Positions 8,946 to 17,286 of a DNA stretch of 64,000 nt are shown piece by piece. The translations under genes and the position numbers were made by a program. The notes below the pieces were generated by a model. The model saw only the letters and a list, made by a program, of their open reading frames with translations. It had not been told where the DNA came from and ran no database searches. The first letter of the stretch is position 1. Every line of letters starts with the position of its first letter. Source of the stretch: FEN-1350 sp964643355 (GTDB taxonomy: Bacteria; Planctomycetota; Phycisphaerae; Sedimentisphaerales; Anaerohalosphaeraceae); the NCBI GenBank assembly GCA_964643355.1, contig CAZXPW010000019.1:1-64000 (forward strand), given 5' to 3'.

Positions 8946-10450
8946 ACGGGATCTCCGGAACCGGTGGCTTCGGCCATGATTTGGCGTTCGTCGATTTGGC
9001 TTACGGAACGGGAAGGCGAAAGAACTCCGCGACACATGACGGCAATATGATCACAGACGCCCATTAACTCGGGCAGGTAACTGCTCACCATAAGAACGGC
9101 CTTTCCGGCACAGGCGAGTTCGTCGATAACGCGGTAGATCTGCGCTTTGGAGCCGACATCAATTCCGCGCGTGGGTTCATCCAGCAGCAGGACATCGACA
9201 TCGTGATGGAGCAGACGCGCTACGGCAACCTTCTGCTGGTTGCCTCCGGACAGATCCACAACATTTTGCCGGGGACCGCGACATTTGATCGCAAGCCGGT
9301 CAATCCATCGGGCGGATTGTCGGTCCAGGCGGGATGGGGTCAACCATCGTGGAAGACACGAAAGCGTCAGATTGTCCGTTATGGTCAACGACACGGCCAA
9401 CCCTTCCTGTTTACGGTCTTCGCTGACAATCCCGACGCCCTGCTGCCAGCGACGAAACGGCGAGGCCGGGCCGGAAAACACGCCAACGCGAATCGAACCG
9501 CCGCGGACGGGCAAAAGGCCAAAAATGGTACGAATCAACTCTGTTCTGCCTGCCCCGACAAGTCCGGCAATGCCGAGAACCTCTCCGCGGCGAAGAGTCA
9601 AACTGGCCGAACGGGGTTTGCTCGGCCCGGACAGACCCTCGATTTCCAGCAGTATCTCGCCGGGCGTCCGGGGCGAACGAGGATAAAGCTCATCCACGGT
9701 CCGCCCGACCATCATGGCGATAATCCGCTCGGTGGGAACATCGGCGGTCATCCCGCAACCGACGCTCTGGCCGTCGCGAAGAACGGTGAATCGGTCGGAT
9801 ATTTCGCGGACTTCTTCGAGAAAGTGCGAGATATACACGATCGCCAGCCCCTGAGCGCGAAGCCGGCGGACCAGATTAAACAAATGCACAATATCTTTAT
9901 TTGTCAAACTGCTGGTCGGTTCATCCAGGACCAGGACCTGGCAACCGATCGCCACCGAACGGGCGATCTCGACCATCTGCTGCTCGGCGACGGATAACCG
10001 CATCACGGGACAGTCCAGCGGGATATCGGGACGGTCAAGCTGAGCCATGGCGTCGGCGGCGCGGCGGCGAATCTCCGTCCAGTCCATCAGCGGGCCTCGC
10101 GTGGGTTCCATGCCGAGCATAATATTTTCCATCACCGACAAATGCCGCGCCAGGGACAGTTCCTGGTAAATCATCCCCACGCCCGCCTGCCGGGCTTCAA
10201 GAGGATTGCGGGGCTGGTAGGGTTTGTCCTCCAGCCACATACGACCTTCGTCGGCCGGATGGGCACCGGACAGGACTTTCATCAGGGTGCTTTTCCCCGC
10301 GCCATTTTCCCCCACAAGGGCCAAGACTTCCCCGGCGCGGACAGACAAGTCGACCCCCGCCAGCGCGATCGTCGCGCCGAAGCGTTTGTGAATGCCCTCC
10401 ATACGGAGGCGATAGCCCCCCTGCCGCGTCGGGACGGGATCGGACACCAC
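8942..10450 (-). CDS. Sugar ABC transporter ATP-binding protein, duplicated ABC domains (RbsA/MglA type)
   Basis: The 502-aa protein has two ABC domains, the layout of RbsA/AraG/MglA. The first has Walker A GENGAGKST, signature LSVAEQQMVEIARS and Walker B VLVLDEPTSSL. The second has the usual degenerate Walker A GLVGAGRTE, signature LSGGNQQKVAVAR and LLLDEPTRGIDVGSK. It powers import of the sugar captured by the upstream binding protein. The start is GTG, 4 bp after the binding-protein stop and preceded by GGGAG; a downstream ATG at about residue 17 is an alternative. Confidence 0.92.
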   Translation of the reverse strand: MVSDPVPTRQGGYRLRMEGIHKRFGATIALAGVDLSVRAGEVLALVGENGAGKSTLMKVLSGAHPADEGRMWLEDKPYQPRNPLEARQAGVGMIYQELSLARHLSVMENIMLGMEPTRGPLMDWTEIRRRAADAMAQLDRPDIPLDCPVMRLSVAEQQMVEIARSVAIGCQVLVLDEPTSSLTNKDIVHLFNLVRRLRAQGLAIVYISHFLEEVREISDRFTVLRDGQSVGCGMTADVPTERIIAMMVGRTVDELYPRSPRTPGEILLEIEGLSGPSKPRSASLTLRRGEVLGIAGLVGAGRTELIRTIFGLLPVRGGSIRVGVFSGPASPFRRWQQGVGIVSEDRKQEGLAVSLTITDNLTLSCLPRWLTPSRLDRQSARWIDRLAIKCRGPRQNVVDLSGGNQQKVAVARLLHHDVDVLLLDEPTRGIDVGSKAQIYRVIDELACAGKAVLMVSSYLPELMGVCDHIAVMCRGVLSPSRSVSQIDERQIMAEATGSGDPV

Positions 10451-10454
10451 CGCA

Positions 10455-11441
10455 TTACTCCCGACCGAGAAACTTCTTCATTTCGGGATCCGACAAGAGT
10501 TCCGGAGTCACCAACCGAACGCCGGTATCGACAATCGGCGGGACCTGCTGACCCTTGATGGAAGCGACGACGGTTTTGACGCCTTCATATCCCATTCGGG
10601 TCGGATCCTGCGCAATGAGGGCCTTGATCTCGCCTTTTTCGAGCGCTTCGACCAGAGGAGGCGTAGCGTCAAAACCGACGAAGGTCGTCTTGCCGGCCAG
10701 ATTGTTATCGCGAAGGGCCCCGAGCATACCGAGAGTACTGGACTCGTTGGGACAAAAGACGCCGTCTGCTTCTTTCAGTTTATCCACCAGCTTCATGGCT
10801 TCGTTCTTGGCTTCACCGACCGTCGCCCCGCCATAGCGGTTATCGACCAGCATCGTAATATCCGGTTTTGTCTTGAGACTTTCCAGGAAACCCGCTTCGC
10901 GTTCCTCCGTGCTGGCCGAACCGACGGCATATCGAAGCAAGACCACTTTGCCCTTGTCGCCGAGGAGCTTGGCGAGTTGTTCGCCGGCCATCGATCCCCC
11001 CTTACGGTTGTTGGTCGCCACAAAACTGACAAAGTCTTTGCCGGGCTGACCTTCCAGGGCGGAATCGAAAATAACGACGGGGATTTTTCTTTGCATCGCA
11101 TTATGAACCGGAGTCGCCAGTGCTTTGGAATCCAGAGGCGCCAGAACGATGCCGTCGATGCCTTCGGCGACAAACTGCTCGACGAGCTTGATCTGATCGG
11201 CCCGGTCGCTTTCCTTGAGAGGACCTTTCCAAACGATTTCCACTCCGAGTTCTTCTCCGGCTTTTTTGGCCCCGGCCTCGACGGACTTCCAGAAGACATG
11301 CGTGGTGCCCTTGGGGATCACGGCGATCTTGAGTTTTTTGGCCCCTTTGCCCTCCGATCCCGTGGCGGGTTGTTTCTTGGAACAGGACAGAGCGACAAAA
11401 ATGATTCCCACGCATACCATCCACAATCCGAGCTTGCGCAT
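10455..11441 (-). CDS. Sugar ABC transporter substrate-binding lipoprotein (RbsB-like)
   Basis: The 328-aa protein has a lipoprotein signal ending in VALSC, then a periplasmic-binding-protein type 1 fold: IAVIPKGTTHVFWKSVEAG, GIDGIVLAPLDSKAL, TTFVGFDATPPLVEAL. It should be anchored at the outer face of the inner membrane and deliver a monosaccharide to the permease. The linked tagaturonate epimerase suggests a hexuronate, which is inference. The ATG at 11441 has AAGGA at correct spacing, better than two upstream in-frame starts. It is the first gene of the four-gene operon. Confidence 0.9.
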   Translation of the reverse strand: MRKLGLWMVCVGIIFVALSCSKKQPATGSEGKGAKKLKIAVIPKGTTHVFWKSVEAGAKKAGEELGVEIVWKGPLKESDRADQIKLVEQFVAEGIDGIVLAPLDSKALATPVHNAMQRKIPVVIFDSALEGQPGKDFVSFVATNNRKGGSMAGEQLAKLLGDKGKVVLLRYAVGSASTEEREAGFLESLKTKPDITMLVDNRYGGATVGEAKNEAMKLVDKLKEADGVFCPNESSTLGMLGALRDNNLAGKTTFVGFDATPPLVEALEKGEIKALIAQDPTRMGYEGVKTVVASIKGQQVPPIVDTGVRLVTPELLSDPEMKKFLGRE

Positions 11442-11546
11442 GATCGATCCTTTCATCCGGACAACTCCAATCGGTCCCGTCCGACGACGAGACAAACCGG
11501 CATGTATTGTCTCAAAAAACCGGCGGATGTAAAGGATTTTTTATCG

Positions 11547-12827
11547 TCAGCGTTTGACAAAGGGGCTTAATTCCCGAAGGCGGTTGACAATTCTGGGCAT
11601 AACCTCGGCGACAAAATCCACTTCGGCCTCGGTGTTGAAGCGGCTCAAGCTGAATCGGATGGAACCATGGGCCGCCGTAAAGGGCACCCCCATCGCCCGC
11701 AGGACATGCGAGGGTTCCAATGCCCCGCTGGTACAGGCCGAACCGCTGCTGGCACAGATTCCATACTGGTTGAGCAACAACAGAATCGCCTCGCCTTCGA
11801 TATATTCAAAGCTGATGTTGAGGGTGTTGGGGAGACGATTTCGGATGTCTCCATTGATCATGCAGTCGGGACAGGAGGCCAGCAGTTTGGATTCGAGACG
11901 GTCCCGAAGAGCCCTGACGCGCGTGTTTTCCTCGGCCATATTTTCCATCGCCAATTCACAGGCCTTGCCCAGCGCGATAATGCCGGGAACATTTTCGGTG
12001 CCGCCGCGCCGGCCGGATTCCTGGTGACCGCCGTGAAGGAAGGGAGCGATTCGAGTCCCCTTGCGGACATACAGAACGCCGACGCCTTTGGGGGCGTGGA
12101 GTTTGTGGCCGGACAAGCTGAGCAGGTCAATCCCGCTGTCTTTCAACTTCAACGGAATTTTCCCGGCGGCCTGGACGGCATCGGTGTGAAAGACCACTCC
12201 GCGGGCATGGACAATCGAGGCGATCTGGTCAATGGGAAATACCACGCCGGTCTCATTGTTGGCATACATGACGGAAACCAGAGCCGTATTGTCGTCGATG
12301 CGAAATCCAAGTTCGTCAAGATTCAGATTGCCCTGTCGATCGACGCCGATCTCGGAGATACTGTACCCATGGCGTTCCAGATCGCGACAGGTGGTCAACA
12401 CCGCCGGATGTTCGACGCGGGTGGTGACAATCTTTCGTTTGTTGGGCAACATGGCCAGCGTGCCCTTGATGGCGGTATTGTCGCTCTCGGTACCGCAACT
12501 GGTAAACAAAATCTCTTCTGGCAGACAACCCAACAAGGTCGCGACCCGCTGGCGGGCCTGGGCGATCTTGTGCGCCACCTGGCCACCGAAGGTGTGCATA
12601 CTCGAGGGATTGCCGTATTGTTCCGTCAGATAGGGAAGCATCTCGGCCACAACCCGTTCATCAACGCGGGTCGTGGCGTTGTTATCCATATAGATCACGG
12701 TTTTGGGATCCCGTCCGGGGACGGCGCAATCGAGAGCGTCAAGAGTCGGAACCGGACTGTGACAAGCACAATCCCGACCACATGAAGTCGAAGCGGATTT
12801 GGATTTGGTCGTCTTTTTCGTCGTCAT
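11547..12827 (-). CDS. nifS: Cysteine desulfurase NifS/IscS type
   Basis: The 426-aa PLP enzyme converts cysteine to alanine and an enzyme persulfide used for Fe-S cluster assembly. The N-terminal strand IYMDNNATTRVDE, the PLP-lysine motif SLSGHKLHAPKG (Lys near residue 240) and the catalytic-cysteine loop CASSGSACTSGALEPSH (Cys near residue 364) are intact. Unusually, about 40 extra residues, including SCGRDCACHSP, precede the canonical start. The ATG overlaps the nifU stop (ATGA), which supports this start. It is the last gene of the Rrf2-cysE-nadA-nifU-nifS operon. Confidence 0.95.
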   Translation of the reverse strand: MTTKKTTKSKSASTSCGRDCACHSPVPTLDALDCAVPGRDPKTVIYMDNNATTRVDERVVAEMLPYLTEQYGNPSSMHTFGGQVAHKIAQARQRVATLLGCLPEEILFTSCGTESDNTAIKGTLAMLPNKRKIVTTRVEHPAVLTTCRDLERHGYSISEIGVDRQGNLNLDELGFRIDDNTALVSVMYANNETGVVFPIDQIASIVHARGVVFHTDAVQAAGKIPLKLKDSGIDLLSLSGHKLHAPKGVGVLYVRKGTRIAPFLHGGHQESGRRGGTENVPGIIALGKACELAMENMAEENTRVRALRDRLESKLLASCPDCMINGDIRNRLPNTLNISFEYIEGEAILLLLNQYGICASSGSACTSGALEPSHVLRAMGVPFTAAHGSIRFSLSRFNTEAEVDFVAEVMPRIVNRLRELSPFVKR

Positions 12828-13702
12828 TCTTTGTGCTCCGATGATTCGGGATTCTTTTCGGCCTCGACGATCAGATCCTCGCTGACATATTCTCGGAGTC
12901 GGGCCTGAACGACATCCCTCATGGTGAAATCCGATACTTTGCACTGGGCGCACATCCCGCGAAACGCGACGATCACTTTGTTGCCGTCGATATCGATCAG
13001 CTCGATATCGCCGCCGTCGGCGCGGAGGGCCGGACGAATCTGCTCGTTGATGGTCTGCTGGACAAGCTGAATCTTCTGGATGTTGGTCAGCTTGGCCGGC
13101 CGCCTTGGGGTAGCTGCGGCCTGCGCTTTGGCCGTTTCACCCTGAACCTCGGCAATCAGTTCGGCGATCCGGCCGTGACAACCGCCGCAGCCACCGCCGG
13201 CTTTGCAATAATTTGTCACCTGTTCGACTGTTGACAGGCCGTTTTCGCGGACCACTTTGCGAATTTCTTCGTCAGTCACACCAAAACAGGTGCAGACAAC
13301 ATTGCCTTTCCTGACGACCGCAGTCCCCTCTTGTTTGCCGCGATAATTGGCAATTGCCGCTTCCAGCGCCTCCTGCCCCATAACCGAGCAATGCATCTTC
13401 TGTTCCGGCAGCCCGCCGAGATAGGCCGCGATGTCCTGATTGGTGACCCGCATGGCCTCCTCAAGGGTCTTTCCCTTGATCAGCTCGGTGAGAACCGATG
13501 ACGACGCTACGGCACTGGCACACCCGAAGGTCTTGAACTTGGCGTCCGCGATACGGCCATCGGGACCCAGCTTGAATGACAGAGTCAGCGCATCGCCGCA
13601 GGCCAGAGAACCGACCTCGCCAACGCCGTCAGGATTTTCCACCATCCCGACATTGCGAGGGTTTAAAAAATGATCCATAACTTTATCCGTATAGTCCCAC
13701 AT
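12824..13702 (-). CDS. nifU: Fe-S cluster assembly scaffold NifU, three-domain form
   Basis: The 292-aa protein has all three NifU domains. The N-terminal IscU-like domain carries three scaffold cysteines in SLACGDAL, TFGCASA and KMHCSVMG. A central BFD-like [2Fe-2S] domain has VCTCFGVTDEE and CKAGGGCGGCHG. The C-terminal Nfu domain has GMCAQCKVS (CxxC). It accepts sulfur from NifS and hands clusters to apoproteins. No nitrogenase genes are nearby, so this is a housekeeping NIF-type system as in other anaerobes. The ATG at 13702 is preferred over an upstream one because AAAGGG lies 7 nt before it. Confidence 0.95.
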   Translation of the reverse strand: MWDYTDKVMDHFLNPRNVGMVENPDGVGEVGSLACGDALTLSFKLGPDGRIADAKFKTFGCASAVASSSVLTELIKGKTLEEAMRVTNQDIAAYLGGLPEQKMHCSVMGQEALEAAIANYRGKQEGTAVVRKGNVVCTCFGVTDEEIRKVVRENGLSTVEQVTNYCKAGGGCGGCHGRIAELIAEVQGETAKAQAAATPRRPAKLTNIQKIQLVQQTINEQIRPALRADGGDIELIDIDGNKVIVAFRGMCAQCKVSDFTMRDVVQARLREYVSEDLIVEAEKNPESSEHKE

Positions 13703-13744
13703 CCTCGGACCCTTTCCGTCCCGAACTTTGTACAAATTTCAAAC

Positions 13745-14665
13745 TCAACCGCCCTTCGGCAAAACCTCCAGCATCCGATCCAGCGCCCTTTTGGCCGGAA
13801 TCCGGATCCTTTCCGGAACCGTGATGATAGACTGCATATCCTCCAGAGACCAGGCCACTTTTTCCAAGGTAATCTTTTTCATATTCGGACACAACGGCGG
13901 ACTCGGCAGGGTCATGAACTGACGATCCGGATATTTTTTCCTTAGCGTATGCAGAATTCCCTCCTCCGTGCAAACGATAAACCGCCGGGCTGGGCTTTGG
14001 GGGATCCGTTGGAGCATACCGCCGGTACTGAGAATCTGATGCGAAAGCGTCTTGACCGCTTCTGTACATTCCGGATGACACATCACCTCCGCGTCCGGGT
14101 ATTGCGCCTCGAGTTGCTGAAGCTGGCGGGGATCCATTCGCACATGGGTCGGGCAATACCCCGGCCAGAGAATCATGTCACGCCCCGTCCTGTCGATGAC
14201 GAACTGGCCGAGATAACGATCGGGCACGAAGAGAATCGGCCGATCTTTCGGCAAAGAGCGGACCAGTTCCACGGCGTTTCCGCTGGTGCAACAATAATCG
14301 CAAAGGGCCTTGACTTCGGCGGTGGAGTTGACATACGCCACGACCAGCGCGTCGGGATGTCGTCGTTTTTTTTCGGCCAGTTGTTCGGGGGTGATCATGT
14401 CAGCCATAGGGCAACCGGAGTGCGGGTCGGGCAACAATACGGTCTTGTCGGGAGAGAGGATCGCCGCGGTTTCCGCCATGAACGCCACTCCGCAGAAAAC
14501 AATCACCTCGGCATCGACGGCCGCCGCCTGGCGGCTCAGTTGCAGGGAGTCGCCGCAAAAGTCGGCGATGTCCTGGACTTCGCCGATCTGGTAATTATGG
14601 GCGAGGATCACCGCACGCCGTTTTCGCTTGAGATCCAGTATTTTATCCACCAATTCCCGACTCAT
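13745..14665 (-). CDS. nadA: Quinolinate synthase A
   Basis: The 306-aa enzyme condenses iminoaspartate with dihydroxyacetone phosphate to quinolinate in NAD synthesis and binds a [4Fe-4S] cluster. Family motifs are AHNYQIGEVQDIADFCGDS, FCGVAFMAETAAIL and PDPHSGCPMAD. The three expected cluster cysteines are in DYCCTSGNA, HPECTEAV and LCPNMKKI. It lies 33 bp after cysE and 42 bp before nifU, so an Fe-S-dependent enzyme is co-encoded with its cluster-assembly system. nadB and nadC are not in the window. Confidence 0.95.
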   Translation of the reverse strand: MSRELVDKILDLKRKRRAVILAHNYQIGEVQDIADFCGDSLQLSRQAAAVDAEVIVFCGVAFMAETAAILSPDKTVLLPDPHSGCPMADMITPEQLAEKKRRHPDALVVAYVNSTAEVKALCDYCCTSGNAVELVRSLPKDRPILFVPDRYLGQFVIDRTGRDMILWPGYCPTHVRMDPRQLQQLEAQYPDAEVMCHPECTEAVKTLSHQILSTGGMLQRIPQSPARRFIVCTEEGILHTLRKKYPDRQFMTLPSPPLCPNMKKITLEKVAWSLEDMQSIITVPERIRIPAKRALDRMLEVLPKGG

Positions 14666-14698
14666 ATCCAGGTCTTTCCTTCGCCGAGATCTCGATTT

Positions 14699-15616
14699 TT
14701 ATTCCTGCCCCGGCTCACGATTTTTGGATCGCGGGACCGAGGGCGCGATAACCGAACCCCGAGGGACCGGCTTGGTTACCCAGGCGTTGCCGCTGACGAT
14801 ACTGTCGGCGCCGATGACAATATCTCCGAGAATGGTCGCCTCGGCATAGATGGTAACATTGTTCTCGATGGTCGGGTGGCGTTTGCCTCCCTTGATAATC
14901 CGGCCGCGTTCATCGCGGGGAAAACTCATCGCGCCCAAAGTCACTCCCTGATAGATCTTGACTCCGTCTCCGATCACGGCGGTTTCTCCGATGACTACGC
15001 CGGTTCCGTGATCGATGAAGAAATTTTTGCCGATTTGCGCTCCCGGGTGAATGTCGATGCCGGTTTTGGAATGGGCCCATTCGCTCATGATTCGGGGAAT
15101 CAGCGGAATATCAGCCCGATACAGTTCGTGGGCGATCCGATGCGTTCCGATCGCCTGGATACCGGGATAGGCAATGACAATCTCCTCGAAGCTTTTGGCG
15201 GCGGGATCTCCGTCATAGGCGGCCTGAACATCCCCCTTGAGAAGCTCCCGAATGTCCGGGAGCCGGGACAACAGCTTGTCGGTCACTTGCCGGGCCATGC
15301 AATCGCAGTCGCAGGTTGAGCAGTTCTTGATGCGGCACTGATGCCACAGAGCCAGAGCCACCTGTTCGGTCAGGTCCGCCCGGATATGGCACAACAAGTC
15401 CCCGACAACAAATCGGACATTTTCCCGGGTGATATTGCGGGAGCCGCCATAGCCGGGAAACAATAACTCAAATAACATTTCCAAGATATGCAGAACTTTT
15501 TCGCGAACCGGAAGATTCACAACATCAATAAAATTCGTCCCCGAATCGTTGCGATAGGTTTGAACGACGGCGTCGATCAATTGCTCGGTCTTGGGATCCA
15601 CATAACGATCCGACAT
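14699..15616 (-). CDS. cysE: Serine O-acetyltransferase (EpsC/SAT family)
   Basis: The 305-aa protein makes O-acetylserine, the precursor of cysteine and thus of NifS substrate. The C-terminal left-handed beta-helix has the usual hexapeptide pattern (VVIGETAVIGDGVKIYQG, NVTIYAEATILGDIVIGA), with active-site-like blocks GIDIHPGAQIGKNFFIDHGT. The N-terminal helical region contains CSTCDCDCMAR, a cysteine-rich patch not needed for catalysis. Length and layout fit the EpsC-type group. It lies second in the Rrf2 operon, 107 bp after the regulator. Confidence 0.92.
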   Translation of the reverse strand: MSDRYVDPKTEQLIDAVVQTYRNDSGTNFIDVVNLPVREKVLHILEMLFELLFPGYGGSRNITRENVRFVVGDLLCHIRADLTEQVALALWHQCRIKNCSTCDCDCMARQVTDKLLSRLPDIRELLKGDVQAAYDGDPAAKSFEEIVIAYPGIQAIGTHRIAHELYRADIPLIPRIMSEWAHSKTGIDIHPGAQIGKNFFIDHGTGVVIGETAVIGDGVKIYQGVTLGAMSFPRDERGRIIKGGKRHPTIENNVTIYAEATILGDIVIGADSIVSGNAWVTKPVPRGSVIAPSVPRSKNREPGQE

Positions 15617-15723
15617 GGAAAATCCTTTCAGGTTTTCGGTCCCCTCAAGTCATGGGGCTGGATAGCAACGCTTCAAGAATGAAATGATTGGAAAGACAAT
15701 CCTTCGATATCAATTGAGATCCA

Positions 15724-16146
15724 TTATTTGGATTCGTGTTTTCGGGCCGCCATCACCATATCCTGAAGGGTTTTGCCTTCCAAGACCTTCAAGACCGCCT
15801 CTTGCATTTCCTGCCACAGGTCGCGCGTGACACAATCGGTGAAACGAGGACAAATCTCGGGATGATCCAGACATTCAACCGTGAGCAGCGGTCCTTCCAG
15901 AGTGGAAAAGATTTCGCTGAGCTTGATTTCGCCGGGATGGCGGGCCAATACATATCCGCCTTTAGGACCTCGCATACTGCGAACCAGCCCGGAGGCCTTG
16001 AGCATTGCAATCAACTGCTCCAGATACTTGTTGGAGATACTTTCGCGGTCCGAAATGGTCTTGATCTGCATCGGGCTCTTGCCATATTCCATGGCCAATT
16101 CCAGTATAGCCCGAAACCCATATCGACTTCTTGATGACAGCTTCAT
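15724..16146 (-). CDS. Rrf2-family transcriptional regulator (IscR-like)
   Basis: The 140-aa protein begins MKLSSRSRYGFRAILELA, the winged-helix start of Rrf2 regulators, and continues SNKYLEQLIAMLKASGLVRSMRGPKGGY, the recognition region. Three cysteines at 92, 99 and 105 sit where IscR binds [2Fe-2S], with nearly the same spacing (IscR: 92, 98, 104). Family knowledge plus location at the head of cysE-nadA-nifU-nifS suggest it senses Fe-S or cysteine status and autoregulates the operon; this is inference. The ATG has AGGAG upstream. Confidence 0.92.
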   Translation of the reverse strand: MKLSSRSRYGFRAILELAMEYGKSPMQIKTISDRESISNKYLEQLIAMLKASGLVRSMRGPKGGYVLARHPGEIKLSEIFSTLEGPLLTVECLDHPEICPRFTDCVTRDLWQEMQEAVLKVLEGKTLQDMVMAARKHESK

Positions 16147-16179
16147 AATGAATCTCCTGAATTCCTACGATTTTACTGG

Positions 16180-16209
16180 TTTATACTCTATTTATTCTGC
16201 CCCAGTCAA
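16180..16209 (-). promoter_or_regulatory. Putative promoter of the Rrf2-cysE-nadA-nifU-nifS operon
   Basis: On the minus strand TTGACT (16204-16209) is followed after 18 bp by TATAAA (16180-16185), 34 bases before the regulator ATG. ACTGG and CCAGT form a small inverted repeat around the promoter (22-base spacing), a possible but unproven operator for the autoregulating Rrf2 protein. Confidence 0.55.
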
Positions 16210-16435
16210 GCTTTTGTGCGGAGAAAAACGAGGAAAAACCTGATCAATCCAGGTCCTGTTATCTACAATCTCTTATCTAACAATGACTTATAGATACATA
16301 TCAAATGGGTTAGAATTGGGCTGGTACAACCCCAGTTATGCCGGGAGGATCTCTGTTTTCTTAAAGGTTCGGGATTTTCTTTGTTTCACGGGCCTGTACA
16401 ATGATCGAGCGAATATGAAATCTTTGGAGACCCTT

Positions 16436-17209
16436 ATGAGTTTCAAAATCGCAACCTTTAACGCCAACTCGATTCGTTCTCGGTTGGGAATCATTCTTGA
16501 ATGGCTGGATCGATATCATCCGGATGTGTTGTGTGTTCAGGAGACCAAAGTTCAGGATGTGGATTTCCCCCGGGAAGCGTTTGTGGAAAAAGGATACCAT
16601 TGCGCCTTTAAGGGGGAAAAAAAATACAACGGTGTGGCCATTCTGAGCAGGCACCCGCTCAAGAGAGTGCTTTCCGGGCTGAACGACGATCCGAAAGACC
16701 CGGCCCGGCTAATCCGGGCGGATATTCAAGACCTTACGGTCGTTACAACCTATATTCCCCAGGGACAAGATCCGCTGTCGGACAAATTCACCTACAAACT
16801 GGAATGGTTCCGACGGCTCGGAGGATATTTTGCGAGCCACTTTTCGCCGGCCGATCGGGTTATCTGGCTGGGGGATATGAATGTCGCAATGGAGGACAAA
16901 GATGTTTACGATCCCGTAGGATTGCGGGGGCATGTCTGTTTTTGCCCGGAAGTTCAGGCAGCCCTGTCGCAAGTTGTCGAGTGGGGATGGATCGATCTGT
17001 TTCGGAAACATTGCCCGGAGGCGGGTCAGTACACCTTTTGGGATTACCGGATGAACGCCTTGCGGCGCAACCTCGGCTGGCGTCTGGACTACATCTTTGC
17101 CACCCGGCCTTTGGCCGACCGTTGCAGCGCCTGTTGGATCGACAAAGAACCCCGGGCGATGGAATCGCCAAGCGATCATACTTTTCTTCTGGCAGAACTT
17201 GACATTTGA
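16436..17209 (+). CDS. xth: Exodeoxyribonuclease III (AP endonuclease)
   Basis: The 257-aa product is an exonuclease III-family DNA repair enzyme acting at abasic sites and 3' blocks. Motifs in order are KIATFNANSIRSRL, VLCVQETKVQD (metal Glu), YIPQGQ, IWLGDMNVA and the C-terminal SDHTFLLAEL (Asp-His pair). The ATG at 16436 has GGAGA six bases upstream; earlier in-frame ATGs would add an unrelated N-terminal stretch. It stands alone between the Fe-S operon (divergent) and the HPr-like gene, whose promoter overlaps its last codons. Confidence 0.93.
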   Translation: MSFKIATFNANSIRSRLGIILEWLDRYHPDVLCVQETKVQDVDFPREAFVEKGYHCAFKGEKKYNGVAILSRHPLKRVLSGLNDDPKDPARLIRADIQDLTVVTTYIPQGQDPLSDKFTYKLEWFRRLGGYFASHFSPADRVIWLGDMNVAMEDKDVYDPVGLRGHVCFCPEVQAALSQVVEWGWIDLFRKHCPEAGQYTFWDYRMNALRRNLGWRLDYIFATRPLADRCSACWIDKEPRAMESPSDHTFLLAELDI

Positions 17210-17227
17210 AGCCAGTTTGGATATACT
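17199..17227 (+). promoter_or_regulatory. Sigma70-type promoter for the HPr-like-domain gene
   Basis: TTGACA (17199-17204) and TATACT (17222-17227) are separated by exactly 17 bp. The -35 box lies inside the end of xth. Transcription would start near 17234, giving a leader of roughly 50 nt before the ATG at 17287. Confidence 0.75.
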
Positions 17228-17286
17228 AACGGGTTTGTATCTTATGTTGGATTCGTTCAAGGCCTGATACAGACAAAACAATACTC

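Noticed and set aside
11505..11533. Promoter TTTACA-17-ACAATA ahead of the sugar ABC operon
   Set aside because: The -10 box matches at about one position only, so no promoter is called there.
13949..15319. 456-codon plus-strand open frame opposite nadA and cysE
   Set aside because: It is antisense to two well-supported enzymes with intact motifs; its translation has no recognisable domain and reflects codon bias of the real genes.
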